From the NCBI GenBank assembly GCA_007129085.1, contig SKWF01000309.1, positions 1 to 11,531 of the forward strand: a DNA stretch of 11,531 nt. Direction: 5' to 3'. Positions 7,367-11,531 of this stretch are shown piece after piece. Position 1 is the first letter of the stretch. Every line of letters starts with the position of its first letter. Both the position numbers and the translations under genes were made by a program. The notes under the pieces were generated by a model that did no database searches, was not told the DNA's origin, and worked only from the letters and a program-made list of their open reading frames with translations. Source of the stretch: Balneolaceae bacterium. Its GTDB lineage: Bacteria; Bacteroidota; Rhodothermia; Balneolales; Balneolaceae.

Positions 7367-7409
7367 AACACTATATTTTAGCATAAAAAGAATCTAAAAT
7401 TATAGTGTT
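7367..7409. repeat. Long imperfect inverted repeat before fumC
   Basis: The left arm AACACTATATTTTAG (7367-7381) and right arm CTAAAATTATAGTGTT (7394-7409) pair over 15 bases with a single bulged base. They are separated by a 12-base spacer, and the repeat ends 4 bases before the fumC ATG at 7414. It is A/T-rich and has no following T-run, so it is not a standard intrinsic terminator. It could be a DNA operator or an RNA stem masking the fumC start. The left arm includes TATATTTT (7372-7379), a weak match to a -7 element; no -33 partner was found at the proper distance. Confidence 0.7.
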
Positions 7410-7413
7410 AGTT

Positions 7414-8805
7414 ATGAGCGAATTTCGTGTTGAAAAAGACTCTATGGGCGAGATTAAAGTGCCTTCCAATGCCTACTACGGTGCACAAACTCAGCGTGCA
7501 TTCGAAAATTTCCAGGTTAGCAATTTACGATTCAGCAGAGAATTTATAGCTGCACTTGGCCTGGTAAAACAGATGGCAGCAAAAGTTAATGCAGATCTTG
7601 GCTTATTAGACAGTAAGGTTGCAGATGCAATTGCTGAAGCGGCGGAGGAAGTTATCGACGGAAAGTTTGACCACGATTTTGTTGTAGACATTTTTCAAAC
7701 CGGATCCGGGACGTCTACCAATATGAATTCGAATGAAATTATTTCGAAACGTGCCAACGAACTGTATGATGGTGATAAAGGTCCCATCCACCCAAATGAT
7801 CACGTCAATTTTGGCCAAAGTTCGAATGATGTTATTCCAACGGCTATTCGAATAGCTTCCGTTGTAGCGGCAAAAGAAAATCTGATTCCCTCACTAAAGC
7901 ATCTGCATAAAACTATTCTTGAAAAAGGGGAAGAGCTTAAAGATGTTGTGAAAACGGGGCGTACCCACTTGATGGATGCCATGCCGGTTACTATTGCTCA
8001 GGAATTTGGTGGCTATGCGCGTCAAATCGAACTGGGGGTTGAACGAGTTGAATCGGCCTTGGAAAGATTACAAGAGCTTCCTCAGGGAGGAACGGCAGTA
8101 GGGACAGGAATTAATACCCATGCTGAGTTTGGCGGAAAATTTGCTGAAGCTGTAGCAGAATCAACTGGTATTTCATTTATAGAGACTAAGAATCATTTTG
8201 AGGCACAAGCTACGGTAGATGCTCCCGTTGAGCTGAGCGGTCAGCTGAAGACCATTGCAGTCGGGTTGATGAAGATCGGCAACGACTTCCGTTGGATGAA
8301 CTCAGGTCCGAATGGTGGAATTGGTGAACTACAGCTGAAAGCACTTCAGCCGGGCTCATCTATCATGCCGGGGAAAGTAAATCCGGTAATTGAAGAGTCA
8401 CTTACGATGGTTTGTGCACAGGTAATCGGCAACGACTCAACGATTACCGTTGCGGGGCAATCAGGAAACTTTGAGCTGAACGTGATGCTACCCGTGGTGG
8501 CACATAATCTGCTCGAGTCTATTCAGCTGCTCAGTGAATCTGCTAAAAACTTTGCTGACAGATCTGTAAGCGGACTCACTGCTCGAAAGGATGAGATCGA
8601 TATAATTGTTGGAAAAAATCCAATACTTGTTACAGCGCTGAACCCGCTGATTGGTTACGACAAAGCGGCTAAAATTGCAAAGAAAGCATTTGCAGAAAAA
8701 CGTGCCGTAATGGATGTGGCAAAGGAGATGACCGATCTTTCCGATGAAGAGCTCAAGAAAGCATTGAACCCTATGAATATGACGAAGGGCGGTTTTTCGG
8801 AATAG
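7414..8805 (+). CDS. fumC: Fumarate hydratase class II (fumarase C)
   Basis: This 463-aa enzyme interconverts fumarate and L-malate in the citric acid cycle. It is the iron-free homotetrameric class, of usual length. Active-site regions are all present: TGSGTSTNMNSNE (96-108), the HPND B-site segment (127-130), TGRTHLMDA with the catalytic histidine (H185), and GTGINTH (230-236), which favours fumarase over aspartase. The superfamily signature GSSIMPGKVNP (314-324) holds the catalytic serine. The frame extends to a GTG at 7405, but ATG 7414 gives the standard N-terminus (SEFRVEKDSMG), and the GTG lies inside the inverted-repeat arm. There are 81 bases between the previous stop and this start, so a separate promoter is likely though none is clear. 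No residue changes affecting activity were noticed. Confidence 0.97.
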   Translation: MSEFRVEKDSMGEIKVPSNAYYGAQTQRAFENFQVSNLRFSREFIAALGLVKQMAAKVNADLGLLDSKVADAIAEAAEEVIDGKFDHDFVVDIFQTGSGTSTNMNSNEIISKRANELYDGDKGPIHPNDHVNFGQSSNDVIPTAIRIASVVAAKENLIPSLKHLHKTILEKGEELKDVVKTGRTHLMDAMPVTIAQEFGGYARQIELGVERVESALERLQELPQGGTAVGTGINTHAEFGGKFAEAVAESTGISFIETKNHFEAQATVDAPVELSGQLKTIAVGLMKIGNDFRWMNSGPNGGIGELQLKALQPGSSIMPGKVNPVIEESLTMVCAQVIGNDSTITVAGQSGNFELNVMLPVVAHNLLESIQLLSESAKNFADRSVSGLTARKDEIDIIVGKNPILVTALNPLIGYDKAAKIAKKAFAEKRAVMDVAKEMTDLSDEELKKALNPMNMTKGGFSE

Positions 8806-8867
8806 ATAATTCCGGCGTAAATCGTTTTGTAAATGTGGAGCCAACATGGTATTATTTCGCGGCTTGA

Positions 8868-8881
8868 TGGAACCGGTTCCA
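8868..8881. promoter_or_regulatory. 14-bp perfect palindrome upstream of the E1 gene
   Basis: TGGAACCGGTTCCA is a perfect palindrome within the 111-base gap 8806-8916. It is flanked by two similar stretches, GTTTTGTAAATG (8824-8835) and ATTTTGTAATG (8884-8894). With no spacer it cannot act as a normal RNA hairpin, so a dimeric regulator site is the plausible reading. No convincing TAnnTTTG promoter was found in this gap. Confidence 0.4.
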
Positions 8882-8916
8882 CGATTTTGTAATGACCTTT
8901 TGAAATCAAAAATATT

Positions 8917-11319
8917 ATGTCAGAAACCAAAACAAAGAGTAAGTACACAAAGAAAGAAAAAACAGAAATCCTAAACGATTACAGGATCGCCCAAACCAGT
9001 AGAGAGATGTCTCTGTTAGGGAGAAAAGAGGTGCTTACAGGAAAAGCAAAATTTGGAATTTTTGGTGATGGAAAGGAGCTCCCGCAAATTGCCATGGCTA
9101 AATATTTTGAGAAAGGAGATTTTCGGTCCGGTTACTATCGCGACCAAACCTTTATGATGGCGATAGAGAATCTGACCATTGAGCAATTTTTCGCTCAGCT
9201 GTATGCTAATCCGGATGTGGAGGCAGACCCTAATTCTGCCGGTCGACAGATGAACTCACACTTTGCAACTCGGCTGCTGGATGAAGATGGGAACTGGAAA
9301 CCACAGACTGAGATGAAGAATACTGCTGCCGACTTATCGCCAACGGCGGGGCAGATGCCAAGGTTGCTTGGGCTTGCACAAGCATCTAAAGTCTACCGCG
9401 ATAATGATAAACTGAAAGATTGGACCGATTTTTCAAATAATGGAAACGAAGTGGCTTGGGGTACAATTGGAGATGCAAGTACCTCGGAAGGCCATTTTTG
9501 GGAAACCTTGAATGCTGCCGGTGTACTTCAACTCCCAATGGTAGTTTCAGTTTGGGATGATGGATACGGCATTTCGGTTGCAAAAAAATATCAAACCATA
9601 AAAGAGAGTATTTCCAAAGCATTGCGCGGTTTCCGGCGCACAAAGCATCAGGATGGATTTGAGATTTTAAGAGCAAATGCATGGGACTACCAAGAGCTTT
9701 TGGAGACGTATAAGGAAGCTGCAAAAGTTGCCCGTGAAGAGCATGTGCCGGTACTGGTGCATGTTGAAGAGGTAACGCAGCCCCAGGGACACTCCACATC
9801 CGGTTCGCACGAACGGTATAAGAGTGAAGAGCGCTTGGAGTGGGAAGCGGAGTATTGCTGCAATAATCAGTTTAGAAAGTGGATTATTTCTGAAGGTATT
9901 GCCGATGAAGAAGAGCTGGATAGTATAGACACAGAAGCACAAAAAGAAGTGAAGGACCGGCAAAAAGAAGCCTGGATGGCGTTTCAGGATCCCATCAAAG
10001 AGGAGAAAAACCAACTTGATGGATATCTGCAAAAGCTGATATCGGCGCATGGTGTTGATAAACTCTCCGATCTTCAAACAGATTTGAGCCGTAAGAACAG
10101 GCCACTTAGAAAAGATATTAGTTCCATAAGTCGTAAAGCCCTAATTGCACTCCGCAACGAAAGCTCTTCGGAAATTGATGAATTCAGAGCGTGGGTGAAA
10201 GATCTGCTCGATAAAAACCAAGAGATGTACAGCTCACATCTGTTAAGTGAAACCGATAAATCCCCGATGTTAATTGAGGAAGTTGAACCTACTTATTCAG
10301 ATAATCCGAAAAGAGTGGATGGGCGTGTGGTTCTTCGTGATAATTTTGATATGCTCTTTTCTATATATCCGCAAACGTTGGTATTTGGCGAAGATGCAGG
10401 TAAGCTAGGTGACGTAAACCTTGGCCTCGAAGGTATGCAGGATAAATATGGAGAAGTGCGCGTTTCCGATACCGGAATTCGCGAAGCTACCATATTGGGG
10501 CAGGGAATTGGAATGGCGATTCGTGGACTACGGCCCATTGCTGAAATTCAATACCTGGATTATCTGCTATACTGCTTCCAGGGGTTGAGTGATGATTTGG
10601 CAACTATCCGATACCGAACCAAAGGTGGCCAGGCGGCTCCTGTGATTGTTCGAACACGTGGGCATCGTCTCGAGGGAATTTGGCATGCCGGCTCTCCTAT
10701 GGGTATGATTGTTCACGGGCTTCGTGGCGTACATGTGTGTGTACCAAGTAATCTTACAGACGCTGCCGGTTTTTATAATACGCTGCTTCAAGGAGATGAT
10801 CCGGCATTGATTATTGAGCCGCTGAATGCTTACAGGCTCAAAGAGGAGCTGCCTGATAATCTTGGGGAGTTTACAGTACCACTCGGCATTCCAAAAGTGC
10901 TGGAAGAGGGAAGCGATATAACAATCGTGTCTTACGGTTCTACGCTGAATATTGTAAAATCGGTAATGCCTGAGTTGAAAGAGGCAGGAATTTCCGCCGA
11001 ATTGATTGATGTTCGAACACTTCTACCTTTCGACAGGGAGCATAAGATTGTGGATTCACTGAAGAAGACCAATCGAATTCTGTTTGTGGATGAAGATGTA
11101 CCCGGCGGTGCAACCGGATTTATGATGCAGCAGGTACTTGATGAACAGGGTGGATATTTCCATCTCGATTCAGAAGCGAAATGCCTGACCGCAAAGCCGC
11201 ACAGAACCGCTTTTGCCAGTGATGGTGATTACTTTACCAAGCCGAGTGCAGAAGATGTGTTCGAGAAAGTCTACGAGATAATGAGTGAGAGTAATCCCGA
11301 GAAGTACCCTTCAATCTAA
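8917..11319 (+). CDS. Fused E1 alpha/beta subunit of a 2-oxoacid dehydrogenase complex (branched-chain type likely)
   Basis: This 800-aa thiamine-diphosphate enzyme joins the two subunits that are usually separate. It decarboxylates a 2-oxoacid and passes the acyl group to the lipoyl domain of an E2. The alpha half (about 15-320) has the TPP segment GDASTSEG (185-192). WDDGYGIS (213-220) stands where most E1 alphas have NN-x-Y-x-I-S. The phosphorylation-loop-like GHSTSGSHERY follows at 291-301. A charged linker of about 140 residues (320-460) leads to the beta half. There, FGEDAGKLGDV (490-500) carries the conserved catalytic/TPP glutamate E492, and RTRGH lies at 579-583. The transketolase C-terminal domain runs from about 660 to 785, including VDEDVPGGATG (724-734). 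Such fusions occur in Bacteroidota, where they are annotated as 2-oxoisovalerate dehydrogenase. Pyruvate or another branched-chain oxoacid cannot be excluded as substrate. E2 and E3 are not in the window. No ribosome site is evident before the ATG. Confidence 0.92.
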   Translation: MSETKTKSKYTKKEKTEILNDYRIAQTSREMSLLGRKEVLTGKAKFGIFGDGKELPQIAMAKYFEKGDFRSGYYRDQTFMMAIENLTIEQFFAQLYANPDVEADPNSAGRQMNSHFATRLLDEDGNWKPQTEMKNTAADLSPTAGQMPRLLGLAQASKVYRDNDKLKDWTDFSNNGNEVAWGTIGDASTSEGHFWETLNAAGVLQLPMVVSVWDDGYGISVAKKYQTIKESISKALRGFRRTKHQDGFEILRANAWDYQELLETYKEAAKVAREEHVPVLVHVEEVTQPQGHSTSGSHERYKSEERLEWEAEYCCNNQFRKWIISEGIADEEELDSIDTEAQKEVKDRQKEAWMAFQDPIKEEKNQLDGYLQKLISAHGVDKLSDLQTDLSRKNRPLRKDISSISRKALIALRNESSSEIDEFRAWVKDLLDKNQEMYSSHLLSETDKSPMLIEEVEPTYSDNPKRVDGRVVLRDNFDMLFSIYPQTLVFGEDAGKLGDVNLGLEGMQDKYGEVRVSDTGIREATILGQGIGMAIRGLRPIAEIQYLDYLLYCFQGLSDDLATIRYRTKGGQAAPVIVRTRGHRLEGIWHAGSPMGMIVHGLRGVHVCVPSNLTDAAGFYNTLLQGDDPALIIEPLNAYRLKEELPDNLGEFTVPLGIPKVLEEGSDITIVSYGSTLNIVKSVMPELKEAGISAELIDVRTLLPFDREHKIVDSLKKTNRILFVDEDVPGGATGFMMQQVLDEQGGYFHLDSEAKCLTAKPHRTAFASDGDYFTKPSAEDVFEKVYEIMSESNPEKYPSI

Positions 11320-11340
11320 GACTAAACGGGATTGGGTATG

Positions 11341-11391
11341 ATCCCCCTAGGAAGGGGGAGAGGCCCGCTATTTTGCGGGTCGAGGGGGGAT
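11341..11391. repeat. G/C-run palindromic intergenic element
   Basis: ATCCCCCT (11341-11348) can pair with AGGGGGGAT (11383-11391) across an inner hairpin made of GGCCCGC (11362-11368), loop TATTTT and GCGGGTC (11375-11381). Alternatively, CCCCCT (11343-11348) pairs locally with AGGGGG (11353-11358) around an AGGA loop. The abrupt G/C runs contrast with the A/T-rich flanks. The design resembles dispersed CCCCCT...AGGGGG palindromes found between genes in Bacteroidota genomes. It sits 21 bases after the E1 stop and may also protect or end the transcript, although no T-run follows. Confidence 0.6.
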
Positions 11392-11453
11392 GATTTACTG
11401 AGTGTTGATATAGCTGTATTCTTAAATATTCAGCTTTAAACTCATCAGACCGT

Positions 11454-11531
11454 ATGCTCTTTTCCAATAGTCTATTAAAGAATAATCCAGTCGAGGAAGA
11501 TGAAAATCCATATGAGAGGCAGGTAGGCGAA
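11454..11531 (+). CDS. Possible start of an unidentified gene (3' end beyond window)
   Basis: ATG 11454 opens a frame that stays open for all 26 codons to the window edge and reads MLFSNSLLKNNPVEEDENPY then ERQVGE. It is the first standard start after the in-frame TGA at 11406-11408. The charged residues after a short hydrophobic start look protein-like, but no domain is recognisable, and no clear promoter or ribosome site precedes it. The gap 11320-11453 otherwise holds only the palindromic element. A chance open frame is quite possible at this length. Confidence 0.35.
   Translation, partial: MLFSNSLLKNNPVEEDENPYERQVGE

Noticed and set aside
7367..7409. Intrinsic terminator for the acyltransferase gene
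   Set aside because: The stem is A/T-rich and not followed by a T-run; its closeness to the fumC start fits regulation better.
7405..7413. GTG start for fumarase nine bases upstream
   Set aside because: The GTG lies in an inverted-repeat arm, and ATG 7414 gives the normal fumarase N-terminus.
7414..8805. Aspartase or argininosuccinate lyase
   Set aside because: The GTGINTH segment, the HPND B-site segment and overall length fit class II fumarase.
9386..10077. Two overlapping minus-strand open frames inside the E1 gene
   Set aside because: They are antisense to strongly conserved E1 sequence, with low-complexity, non-protein-like composition.

Overview
The window reads as a chromosomal segment of a Bacteroidota/Balneolota/Rhodothermota-type bacterium. 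This placement is inferred, not searched. Supporting signs are a promoter of the Bacteroidota type (TTTG, 17 bp, TAnnTTTG), weak or absent Shine-Dalgarno sequences, a serine-palmitoyltransferase-like enzyme, and a fused alpha-beta E1 2-oxoacid dehydrogenase of the kind common in that superphylum. Nearly all of the window is coding, and no gene-free stretch exceeds about 300 bases.

Left part, minus strand (1-2509): an extended short-chain dehydrogenase (SDR, 324 aa) is transcribed leftwards. Four bases after its stop comes a secreted protein with a propeller-like N-terminal half and two Ig/cadherin-like domains, which runs off the window start. A 97-bp divergent intergenic region (2510-2606) carries a good Bacteroidota-type promoter for the rightward genes.

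Centre, plus strand (2607-7332): two GT4 glycosyltransferases overlap by 4 bases (GTGA). After 81 bp with a candidate promoter and palindrome come a PLP-dependent alpha-oxoamine synthase, best read as serine palmitoyltransferase (spt), and, 14 bp further on, a 377-aa GNAT-fold N-acyltransferase that could be the bacterial ceramide synthase. If the divergent SDR is the 3-ketosphinganine reductase (CerR-type), the window holds all three core steps of bacterial ceramide synthesis: serine + acyl-CoA to 3-ketosphinganine, to sphinganine, to dihydroceramide. It also holds two glycosyltransferases that could add sugars to the ceramide. This sphingolipid/glycosphingolipid locus is the main biological interest of the window; the individual assignments are inferred from family and context.

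Right part, plus strand (7414-11531): class II fumarase (fumC) and an 800-aa fused E1 alpha/beta 2-oxoacid dehydrogenase are central carbon metabolism genes. Each is preceded by its own intergenic region holding a conspicuous inverted repeat: a 15-bp-arm imperfect repeat ending 4 bp before fumC, and a 14-bp perfect palindrome before the E1 gene. After the E1 gene lie a G/C-run palindromic element that looks like a dispersed repeat, and then the first 26 codons of a possible new gene that continues past the window end.
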